Shown here: positions 49,531-58,516 of the stretch, piece after piece | Position numbering within the stretch: position 1 is the stretch's first letter | Layout: the number at the start of each line of letters is the position of its first letter | From: Tritrichomonas musculus | Taxonomy: Eukaryota; Parabasalia; Tritrichomonadida; Tritrichomonadidae | Assembly: GCA_039105265.1 (NCBI GenBank) | Contig: JAPFFF010000031.1 | Location: forward strand, 1,426,001-1,490,000 | Direction: 5' to 3' | Length of the DNA: 64,000 nucleotides | Made by a program: the position numbers and the translations under genes | Notes under the pieces: model-generated | What the model was told of the DNA's origin: nothing | Database searches by the model: none | Seen by the model: only the letters and a program-made list of their open reading frames with translations

Positions 49531-52500
49531 TCAAGAATTAGGAAACATTACGTTATATATATCAGGATATTTGTCTTTGATTAAAGGGATTCTTTTTGAC
49601 ATTGTTATGTACCTAATTGCTTCATTGACATCTTTTTTAATTTTCTTGCCATAAAACAGCTCGATTCCATACTGAAGCTGTGCATTGTTAATCTCGTTAA
49701 TTATTCCATGCACGTTCAAATCAGCCAAGACATGGACGTACTTCAAGGCTTCGACGTAATTGAAGTGCTGGTAGCATTCAATCAAGTAGAAAAGGATCGG
49801 ATAATTCTTCGTGTTCTTCTGGTATGCAAGCGCAAAAATCTCGGCGGCCTTCTGATAGTCTTGGCCAACTCCATGGCCGCTGAAAAAGTCGTTTGCATAC
49901 TCAAGATCAGCATCTCTATAGCCGGCTTTGTAAGCTTTTTCTATGTATAAATGGCCAACATTAGGATCGTTCGCATTTTGACCATAAATAAGCATGGAAT
50001 AACCGTCGCCGTTATTATCGGCTGAAGCTTTAAAACGCGCAAGCTGCTCGTCTGAAAGTTTCCTCTTCATCGAGGGCTGCGCTGGAATGTTGCCGCCTGG
50101 ACGGATTGACTTTATCAGCGAGAAACTTGGACTCTCGTGAGGCCTCTCAATGATCTCAACCTCGGACGAAGAGTCGCTGTCTTTGAGAGAGTCGGAGTGA
50201 GCGGAATTTTCGTTCTGATTCGCTGGAGATGCTGCTTGAGGAACAGATTCTCTTGGACTCACTTCTTGCTGCAAACTTGGCTTGGATGCTGTCTTTGCTG
50301 TTACTGATTGCCAACTTGATGCTTTCATTGATGCTCCTTGCGTACTTACAGTGCTTGCAAGTGCTCCTTGCGCGCTTGATGCTTTCATCGGAGTTCCTTG
50401 AGCTACATCACTTGTTGATGCTCCTTGTGCACTTGATGTTTTATTCACTGCATTTGTGAACGCTTCTTGCGCGCTTGATGCTTTCATCGGAGTTCTTTGA
50501 GCTACATCATTTGTGAATGCGCCTTGTGCACTTGATGTTTTATTCACTGCATTTGTGAACGCTTCTTGCGCGCTTGATGCTTTCATTGGAGTTCCTTGAG
50601 CTACATCATTTGTTGATGCTCCTTGTGCACTTGATGTTTTATTCACTGTATTTGTGAATGCTGCTTGTGTGCTTGGCGCTCTTATTGGTGTTTCTTGCGT
50701 GCTTGCAGTGCTGTTGAATGCTGCCTTTGCACTTGGCGTGTTCATTGATGTTCCTTGCGCAGTTTTTGGTGAAGGCGAAACATTTCCTTGCGGCTGATCA
50801 CACACAGAGAGATTATCAGGCACTTGCTGAGGTTGGATGCTTTGTGGCGCCTTAGGAGCATCTTCAGGCTGCTTTGCAGCAGCATTTAGTGACGATTGGG
50901 ACTTTTCGCTGCTCTTTGGCTGCTGTTGAACAGCTTCGGCTTTTGTTGATGATGGGTGAGTCTTTTCATTCAGCATTGAAAACCCAGGGAAAGTGCTTTC
51001 TGTTGTAATTGAAGGTTCATTTTGATTAGGTTTGCTTGTTGATACAAACGGCGAACGAATGATTTCATTCAAGTTCAAAAGCGAGAATGTTGTTGAAAAG
51101 TCAGGCGCTTTCTTCTTTTCAAAACGACTAGAATATGATTGCTTATCTTTTTGTTGATCTACAGAATCTGCAGAAGGAGCTGAACTTTTACTAGGCGCAT
51201 TTAATGATGCAAAAGGAGTAGGAGAAGTATCATTATTGCTGGGTGCAAGAGCTGAAGTGTCAGAAGGACGAGAATCCGTAGAAAAGTAAGATATGTTGGA
51301 CGTGATTTCACTTTTTTCATTTTCATTAAACTCATTATCAGAGTTATCGCTCGTCATTTTTTCAATTGACTTTGATCGTTTCTTCAACTTCAACTCGGCT
51401 GTTTGGATGACTAACGACGTGCTGGGAAGTTTCCCCGCAGAGATGACAGCCTTTATTCCGTTCAGCGCCTCCTTGCTTCCCTTGTCGGCAGCCATTTTGT
51501 AGTACTTCAAAGCGACATCGTGATTTTCGGGGACATTTTTTCCATTGAAAAAAGAGTCTGCGTACTTGAGCATTGCCTTCACCAAGCCCAGGTCGGCAGC
51601 CACCTTTATGTAGTCCATTGCCAACGAGATATTTTTCTCAATTGCAATTCCAGACAACAGCAACGTACCATAGAAAAAGTAGGCTTCAGGATCGTCCTGG
51701 TCAATTGCCATCCTCAAATAACACAATGCAACGTCAACATCATCCGCCGAAGGATTGTTTGATAAGAGGATTGCTGCATAATTTATCTGTGCAAACGAAC
51801 AACCATAATCAGCCGACTTTTTCAATAAATCCTTCGCTTTTTCAATATTAACGTCAATGCCAATTCCATCCTTAAAAGCGATGCCATATTGCGCCAATCC
51901 GTGGACGTTGTTTGAATCAGCCGAAGATCTCAAATAAAACACACTCTTACTCAAATCTTTATATTTTCCTTTCTGCAGAAAAACACCGTAATTCGCCTCA
52001 ATCTCAGAATTATTATATTCCACTGTTTCTTTATACTTTTCAAAAGCCAATTTTGTGTTCTTTTTGATTCCGTCTCCAGTTTCGTACATTTTAGCGAGCT
52101 TTCCTATTGCGTAAATGTCACCTTTATTAGCCAATTCAACGATGTATTTCTTACCGATGAATTTCTGGTATTTTTTATTAATTGAATACCCCTCAATTTT
52201 ATATTCATCGCTCTGAAAAAGTTCAATGATTTGCTTGATTGAGGGACGGTTTTCTTCAGCCAAAGACAAACATCGTGGAATCAAATCAGAAAAGAAAGGA
52301 GGAAAAGAAGAATACTTATTTGGATCATTTGAATCCAAAAACTCACGAACATTCAACTTTTTATTTCCAAATTTATAAAAAATTAAACAAAATTGACACA
52401 TTAAAACACCATATGAATAAATGTCACTTTTTCTAGTTGGCCTTTGATTTATGCCTAAAGAAGGGTCTCTGTAGTCTTTGCTGCTTATTTCATCAGCATT

Positions 52501-53034
52501 CATGTAGAGCTTCTTAATGGAATAGAGACCGAAATCACAGAGATAACATTGCTTGGCATCATCAACAATTACGTTGGACGGACACAAATTTCCGTGGACA
52601 AAAAGATGGTCGTGAAGAAATTTAATACCTTCGGCTACTGCAAAGAGACAATTCATTACGTTATGCATTTTCCAATTCTTTAAAAAATCAGGGTCTTTAA
52701 TGACTGCTTCAAGCGTGGAGTTCGGAAAATATTTCTTTGAAAAAGTGGGATATAAAAAGCCTCCTTTTAAATCAACTTTTTGGAAATAATAAAAGTAACC
52801 ATCATAACATTTGAGATATTGACATTTAAGATGACTGTGTTTGTAAAATGTTTCTATAACTATCTTTTGTTGACTTGGATCAGTACAATTAAATTTGAAT
52901 GATTTAAATAAATAATTTTGGTAAGGTGAGACTTTTTTGGATGAAATGATTAGACGAATATATTTGCTTTCATATATGGCATGTTCATCTTTGAAATCAT
53001 CTAAATTTAAACAACAATCGTATTTTTTCTTCAT
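49531..53034 (-). CDS. Predicted pseudokinase with Sel1 repeats
   Basis: A 1167-residue protein. Residues about 20-290 are a protein-kinase fold. The catalytic loop reads HGNLCPSN at 147-154, with Asn where active kinases have the catalytic Asp, while DFG is kept at 167-169. No glycine-rich loop is visible in the N-lobe, so little or no kinase activity is expected. Sel1-type repeats follow (about 310-545, for example GDIYAIGKLAKMYETGDG). Then comes a Ser/Ala/Thr/Gln-rich stretch (about 580-1000) with 33-residue tandem units, and more Sel1 repeats to the end. Kinase-Sel1 fusions are abundant in trichomonads; a scaffold role is likely. The 3' end converges with the BTB-like gene. Confidence 0.82.
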   Translation of the reverse strand: MKKKYDCCLNLDDFKDEHAIYESKYIRLIISSKKVSPYQNYLFKSFKFNCTDPSQQKIVIETFYKHSHLKCQYLKCYDGYFYYFQKVDLKGGFLYPTFSKKYFPNSTLEAVIKDPDFLKNWKMHNVMNCLFAVAEGIKFLHDHLFVHGNLCPSNVIVDDAKQCYLCDFGLYSIKKLYMNADEISSKDYRDPSLGINQRPTRKSDIYSYGVLMCQFCLIFYKFGNKKLNVREFLDSNDPNKYSSFPPFFSDLIPRCLSLAEENRPSIKQIIELFQSDEYKIEGYSINKKYQKFIGKKYIVELANKGDIYAIGKLAKMYETGDGIKKNTKLAFEKYKETVEYNNSEIEANYGVFLQKGKYKDLSKSVFYLRSSADSNNVHGLAQYGIAFKDGIGIDVNIEKAKDLLKKSADYGCSFAQINYAAILLSNNPSADDVDVALCYLRMAIDQDDPEAYFFYGTLLLSGIAIEKNISLAMDYIKVAADLGLVKAMLKYADSFFNGKNVPENHDVALKYYKMAADKGSKEALNGIKAVISAGKLPSTSLVIQTAELKLKKRSKSIEKMTSDNSDNEFNENEKSEITSNISYFSTDSRPSDTSALAPSNNDTSPTPFASLNAPSKSSAPSADSVDQQKDKQSYSSRFEKKKAPDFSTTFSLLNLNEIIRSPFVSTSKPNQNEPSITTESTFPGFSMLNEKTHPSSTKAEAVQQQPKSSEKSQSSLNAAAKQPEDAPKAPQSIQPQQVPDNLSVCDQPQGNVSPSPKTAQGTSMNTPSAKAAFNSTASTQETPIRAPSTQAAFTNTVNKTSSAQGASTNDVAQGTPMKASSAQEAFTNAVNKTSSAQGAFTNDVAQRTPMKASSAQEAFTNAVNKTSSAQGASTSDVAQGTPMKASSAQGALASTVSTQGASMKASSWQSVTAKTASKPSLQQEVSPRESVPQAASPANQNENSAHSDSLKDSDSSSEVEIIERPHESPSFSLIKSIRPGGNIPAQPSMKRKLSDEQLARFKASADNNGDGYSMLIYGQNANDPNVGHLYIEKAYKAGYRDADLEYANDFFSGHGVGQDYQKAAEIFALAYQKNTKNYPILFYLIECYQHFNYVEALKYVHVLADLNVHGIINEINNAQLQYGIELFYGKKIKKDVNEAIRYITMSKRIPLIKDKYPDIYNVMFPNS
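50370..50680. repeat. 99-bp in-frame tandem repeat in the pseudokinase gene
   Basis: GCTTTCATCG or GCTTTCATTG recurs at 50381, 50480 and 50579, giving a 99-bp period over about three units. Looser copies extend on both sides. It codes for 33-residue Ser/Ala/Gln-rich units containing AQGTPMKASSAQEAF. Confidence 0.85.
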
Positions 53035-53316
53035 TATAGATAATTTGTTTTAAAATTCGAACAAATATGCTTTCAAAAAAAAAAAATATTTTCAATACAT
53101 AGAAATATTTAAATGTTTTTAATAGAGATATTTTATTATTCACTTTTGCCCAGAAAAAGTCGAACTTTTCCAAGGGAAAAGTGAATTTTGAACATCCCTA
53201 TTTTTATTCAAAAAAAAATCGATAAATATTTTTTCTATGAATTTAGTTATCAACCGCAACTTTTTGAATTCAGAGTTCAAACTTTATAATCCCAAAATCT
53301 AGATTGATGTTATTTT

Positions 53317-53327
53317 TCACTTTTAAA
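53317..53327 (+). promoter_or_regulatory. Initiator-like element
   Basis: TCACTTTTAAA directly precedes the ATG at 53329, a good match to the TCAYTWW initiator. The 290-bp gap to the divergent pseudokinase gene is the likely shared promoter region. Confidence 0.55.
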
Positions 53328-53328
53328 A

Positions 53329-54369
53329 ATGCAGAATCAATCATTTTATGTCCTTTATCATGATGTACATTTCATTGTAGATCCATCACTTCTTTATAAT
53401 TCCTCAAAGAAGTTCAAAGAATTAGTTGATAAATCTTCAAACATTCAATCAATCCATTTAAAAATAAATTATGATGAATTTACAATAAGAAATGTCAATA
53501 ATTTCCTTAAGATATGCCAAAATCAACCAACTGATGTTCAAGATTCAGAGCTCCAGGAAATATGTTTAATTGCTAGAATGTTTAAAGCAGATAATGTTTA
53601 TAACTCTGGTATTAATTACATTCAAAATAAGATAAATCCAAACTTTTACATACCTGATAATAAATTTGATGAGACACAAGGAATACAATATTTACAACTT
53701 GAATCAAATGATGAAATTTCTCCAATTCACCATGCTGACTTAAATGAACTTGAATTTGATGAAAGCTCTGAGTCTGAAAAAGAACATCCAGATACCCAAA
53801 GCGAAACCAGCGAAAAATCTATCAAAAATAAAGAACATATAACTGCATGCTATCAAATTATAGAAGATGCTCAGCTATTAAAATTACATCGTTTTTACTT
53901 GATGAAAGATAATAAAATCATTTATATGGCAAAAATAAAAAACAATTCAATTTTGATTGGTGAAGGTGATGATTTTCATATAAGAGATAATAAATATGTA
54001 AACACAGCAAAAATAACACGTTATCGAAATGGCTACAATATCGTCAGTACAAATGATCAAGAATTCAAAATTGAATATTTATATTGGTCAGATGGATCTT
54101 ATTCACTTAAAGTTTCTTTCAATCACCAAGGCAATCAATTAAACTGGAGACCAAAGAAAACGAAAAAATTAACAAGATTCAAAGGTGGATATAATCATGT
54201 TCCAATTCAATCTAAGAAAAATACAATTTTACAGAATTCTTCAAACCTTTCCACATTTATTGTTCGTAGAATGTCAAAGAAATTGTTCGAGGCAGAATGT
54301 AATCAAGCAGTTAATCCTTTAATTGTATTTGCAATTGCTCTTTCACAAATTGTTGGACCACCAGTTTAA
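53329..54369 (+). CDS. BTB-like N-terminus with possible tubby-like C-terminal domain
   Basis: A 346-residue protein. Residues 1-105 resemble the degenerate BTB-type N-terminal domain of trichomonad families (FYVLYHDVHFIVDPSLLYNS). Residues 145-170 are acidic. Residues about 175-346 form a beta-rich domain ending STFIVRRMSKKLFEAE then PLIVFAIALSQIVGPP, a pattern like the last strand and core helix of tubby domains. Tubby domains bind phosphoinositides. The match is read by eye and only tentative. No membrane segment is seen. Confidence 0.5.
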   Translation: MQNQSFYVLYHDVHFIVDPSLLYNSSKKFKELVDKSSNIQSIHLKINYDEFTIRNVNNFLKICQNQPTDVQDSELQEICLIARMFKADNVYNSGINYIQNKINPNFYIPDNKFDETQGIQYLQLESNDEISPIHHADLNELEFDESSESEKEHPDTQSETSEKSIKNKEHITACYQIIEDAQLLKLHRFYLMKDNKIIYMAKIKNNSILIGEGDDFHIRDNKYVNTAKITRYRNGYNIVSTNDQEFKIEYLYWSDGSYSLKVSFNHQGNQLNWRPKKTKKLTRFKGGYNHVPIQSKKNTILQNSSNLSTFIVRRMSKKLFEAECNQAVNPLIVFAIALSQIVGPPV

Positions 54370-54466
54370 GAAAATTGCCTTTATTATTGTTGTTGTATTT
54401 TCATATTTACTTGATAAATAAAAATTAAATCTATTTTTATTGTTGTAACATGAAATCATGAGATAA

Positions 54467-55094
54467 TAAAGTCGAATTCAAAAAGCTTGGGACAAACTTT
54501 TTAAATATATACTGAAAAGTATTCAATTTTGTCCCAGCATGAATGATTTTTTTTGTGAGATATATTGAAAAAAATTGAATTTCTAAAGGGGAAAAAGGGG
54601 AAAATAATAAAAAAACAAAGAAAAAAAGAATCTTTTTTATATAAAAACATATATTTTTGCATATGGTTAATGTTGTATCTATCATTAATCCATATTTTGT
54701 AAGGAAAAAATCCTCAAAAAAATACAATTTACCTAATCTTTTGTGAAAATTATCATAGATCTTTGCACAAATTCGCTAGAAAGCGCATTGTAAAGCCTGC
54801 AATGACATTAAAATAGAATTTCTTTTGTGAACACTTGCTCAAATACTATTTTTTGATCATGAATTTACATAATAGTTGATGATCATCGATTTTTAAGTAT
54901 TGTGCTGTAAATTTAAAGTTCAGTAATATATGTTTTGGCTCATATTGGAAACATTTTTTTCATTATTTATTGGAATTTTAGTGAATATAACTCAATAAAT
55001 AAAGAAAAAAAAGTAATTGAAAAGAAGATTGTGTTTTTCACTTTTATCAGAATTTAATTGAGAAGTTGTCCCAAGCTTTTTGAATTCGACTTTA
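54467..55094 (+). mobile_element. 628-bp MITE, TAAAGTCGAATTC family, copy 1
   Basis: The ends TAAAGTCGAATTCAAAAAGC and the complement bound a 628-bp element that is almost identical to the reverse complement of the copy at 56338-57834. A matching target duplication is not evident here (AGATAA on the left, ATAAAT on the right), unlike copy 2. No real gene is present; open frames inside are shared by both copies but are low-complexity. Confidence 0.85.
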
Positions 55095-55277
55095 ATAAAT
55101 TATTTTATACTTTGAAAAAGTTGAATGCTATTTTTTTTTTTTTTTATATGAAAAAACATAGGCTGATAAAGAATATAATGCTAATTAAATGTTATATTTA
55201 CTTATTAAATCAACAAATTGATAATTTTATTCAATTTAATAAAACTTATAAATATTTTTTTTCAATATAAACTTATT

Positions 55278-56244
55278 TAGAGGTATTCACCTAAAAAATT
55301 CCCACGGTATTTTTTAAATTTGATAAAATAATTTTTAACTATATTATATAAATGTAATAATATATTAATGATTAATAAATTCATGCGCTAGTTTTCGAGA
55401 AACTCGATTTTATTATTTTCTGATATTATTTGGTCAAATAATTCACAATTTAAAATAATCGATTTATATTTTTATATAACATGTCACATATTTATTTTCT
55501 ATCATCTTTTTAAAGTCTAAAATAAAAAACAGAAAAAAGTATATATTTTTATAAGAGAGTTTATTTATTTTGTGAATAACTAGCTTTTTAACTTTTTTTT
55601 GGAAAAAAATTTGAATAATTCTATTATTTTGAATAAATCTTTCAGATTCATAGCTAGTTTTTTTGATTATTGGAATTATAAAAGATACATAAACTGATTT
55701 GCGCGTTAAAAATAATATTATATCAAATTTAAATTACAAAAAATCAATTTTTTGTTAAGAAAAGAATAGCCACTTATTAAAAAAGCATTTTATTCAAAAT
55801 TGGCCGCATAAAAAAAAAATTATATCTGTTAATATGTTTAATAATATGCTGATATATAATATTATCAAATCAAAAAAGAAAAAAACCGTGTGGATCTCGA
55901 GAAATGCATTATTTTCTCTGGTCATTTTTTTGTTTAATAAAAAACTTGCTATTTTTTTAAAAAGGAAAGTTTTTTGATCATTACTATAGCAGTAAATTGA
56001 TTTTTATGGTTAGAGATGTCATTTGTATGTAAAAATATTGATAAAATTTAGTGATATAAGAATTATTGAAATAATATATGAAGTATTTTTTTACGATAAT
56101 CTTTGTTATATTTAAATTAATAGGTTGAATATAAAAATATTTTATTGTTTTTATTGAATGAATTCAACAGATTAATCAGGAAAATGCAATTAAAAATAGT
56201 TACGTTATAAATGACCGTTAAATCACTTAACGTGAATACCTCTA
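55278..56244. mobile_element. 967-bp MITE, TAGAGGTATTCA family, 6-bp TSD
   Basis: Inverted ends TAGAGGTATTCAC and GTGAATACCTCTA are flanked by CTTATT at 55272-55277 and 56245-56250. It shares its termini with the element at 6064-7365, while the interiors differ. No gene is seen. A poly-T run follows directly outside the right end. Confidence 0.85.
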
Positions 56245-56246
56245 CT

Positions 56247-56248
<2 letters not shown>

Positions 56249-56294
<46 letters not shown>
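56249..56294. repeat. Poly-T run of about 46 bases
   Basis: An uninterrupted T run directly after the right target duplication of the adjacent MITE. Homopolymers like this are prone to length error in assembly. Confidence 0.9.
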
Positions 56295-56295
<1 letters not shown>

Positions 56296-56337
56296 TTTAT
56301 ATACGATAATATTGCATTCAAATATCGATAGATTAAG

Positions 56338-57834
56338 TAAAGTCGAATTCAAAAAGCTTGGGACAACTTCTCAATTAAATTCTGATAAAAGTGAAAAACA
56401 CAATCTTCTTTTCAATTACTTTTTTTTCTTTATTTATTGAGTTATATTCACTAAAATTCCAATAAATAATGAAAAAAATGTTTCCAATATGAGCCAAAAC
56501 ATATATTACTGAACTTTAAATTTACAGCACAATACTTAAAAATCGATGATCATCAACTATTATGTAAATTCATGATCAAAAAATAGTATTTGAGCAAGTG
56601 TTCACAAAAGAAATTCTATTTTAATGTCATTGCAGGCTTTACAATGCGCTTTCTAGCGAATTTGTGCAAAGATCTATGATAATTTTCACAAAAGATTAGG
56701 TAAATTGTATTTTTTTGAGGATTTTTTCCTTACAAAATATGGATTAATGATAGATACAACATTAACCATATGCAAAAATATATGTTTTTATATAAAAAAG
56801 ATTCTTTTTTTCTTTGTTTTTTTATTATTTTCCCCTTTTTCCCCTTTAGAAATTCAATTTTTTTCAATATATCTCACAAAAAAAATCATTCATGAAAGGT
56901 CGTACAACTAAATTGAATAAAAAATAAAATTAAATAAATTTATATTTATCTTAATAAATAATTTATTTAATAATTATAATATATAATTTATATATTTTAT
57001 ATCCAATATTATAAAATGTAATGGTTGAAATAAAGACTTTAATTAAAATTCAATATATATCGATTTCTTATATATTTGCATCATTTAAAAAATATAGATG
57101 TCATTTGAATGGATATACTATGTGTTATACAAATAATATTTTACTTTTTGACGAAATCCTTCAGTAATTGAAATATTAAACTTTTTATATTTATGAAACC
57201 AATCAACTAAATCTTCATTTTTAGAAAAAACTGACATTTGATTTAGAATGAAATTCAAATATATTAGAAAGTAAATGCATATAAATAAAATTGTATTCGT
57301 CATTTGGCTCCTGTAACGTCCAATTTTTTTAAAATCATCATTTAATAATTCAACAAATTCAATTTTTCTGCATTTTTAGCTAAAAAATGAATTTTTTTTT
57401 TCAATAATAATAACTATTTTTATATAACACTTAATGTTTTAAAAGCATATAAAAAGATATCAAAAGAACTAATGATTAAAATAAATTATATAAAAAGTTA
57501 TCGCTATTCTAAATTTTTATAAAGTGTTATAAAACTCTTATCAAAAATAATTAAAATAAATTGAGATAAAATACTCAAATTTATTTTCTGAAGAAAATTT
57601 AATATATACTTATATCCTTTTAGTTTTTATTTTAATTTGAATTTTGTACGATGCAAATATTTATAAAACTGATTATTATTATTATAATAAAATATAATTA
57701 GTTTAAACAAACCAATCATTGAGTTTTACTGTTAAAATTCAGTTGTACGACCTTTCATTCATGCTGGGACAAAATTGAATACTTTTCAGTATATATTTAA
57801 AAAGTTTGTCCCAAGCTTTTTGAATTCGACTTTA
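56338..57834 (-). mobile_element. TAAAGTCGAATTC-family MITE, copy 2, interrupted by another element
   Basis: An inverted copy of the element at 54467-55094, with ATTAAG duplicated on both sides (56332-56337 and 57835-57840). The two copies are nearly identical over their shared length, pointing to recent movement. The copy is split by an 863-bp insertion at 56894-57756. Confidence 0.88.
56894..57756. mobile_element. 863-bp element with 6-bp TSD nested in MITE copy 2
   Basis: The inverted ends GAAAGGTCGTACAACT and AGTTGTACGACCTTTC are flanked by ATTCAT at 56888-56893 and 57757-57762. Copy 1 shows the empty site, which proves the boundaries. No gene is seen; a 61-codon minus-strand frame is judged chance. 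Confidence 0.88.
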
Positions 57835-57851
57835 ATTAAGATCTTTTTTCA

Positions 57852-58489
57852 GATGTGGGGGAGCCAAAAATAACGTATTTTTTATTTAAAAAAATACCAA
57901 TTTTAACAGTATAAAAAAAGATTTATTTCTTGTTATTGGAAGAATAAGTATGAAAACTTATTTTATTTTATTTAATCCGTATATCTTATACCTAACTTGA
58001 TTAAATATGAAGTTTTTATTTATCATTAAAATATATTTATCTCGATATAAAAATAAGTTATAATAAAAATTATAATATATTTATTATATAAAAACAATTT
58101 TAAAAAATATTATTTCTTCAAATACTATTATTAATAATTTTTAAATGAAAAAAATTATAGATAAATATTGCATGTGTAATGATTTACGAAATTCTTCTCA
58201 AAGATAAAAGAAAATCTAGTTTTGACGAATCAAATAAAAATAGTAATATTTAAATAAAATAATATTAAAATATAACAAATAAAACGCTGGCCAATTCCAA
58301 ACTGAGAACAAATTAACTATAATAATTGTTTTTCTGACCATATAGCACCAGAATTTTTTTTTATTTTTTGATTTTGGAATGCGCCAGTCCAATCATCTTG
58401 AAACTTTGTGATTTAATTTACCATATATATATAAGAATTTATATTATAATTTTGAACTGATTTAAAAAAAAATTTTGCTCCCCCACCTC
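57852..58489. mobile_element. 638-bp MITE with 9-10 bp TSD just upstream of the LRR gene
   Basis: The ends GATGTGGGGGAGC and GCTCCCCCACCTC are inverted with one mismatch. TCTTTTTTCA (57842-57851) and TCTTTTTTCT (58490-58499) flank it, a 10-bp duplication with one change. The long duplication suggests a MULE-type mover. The right end is only 27 bp from the start codon of the next gene, so the gene's promoter region is replaced or supplied by the element. Confidence 0.65.
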
Positions 58490-58516
58490 TCTTTTTTCTC
58501 AAAGCAACATCAAAAT

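Noticed and set aside
54437-54727. 96-codon frame also found at 56705-56911
   Set aside because: Shared only because the two MITE copies are nearly identical; low-complexity, with no family and no selection evidence.
58475-58516. Earlier start of the DUF3447/LRR gene
   Set aside because: It would begin at a TTG codon inside the end of the upstream MITE; the first ATG is at 58517.
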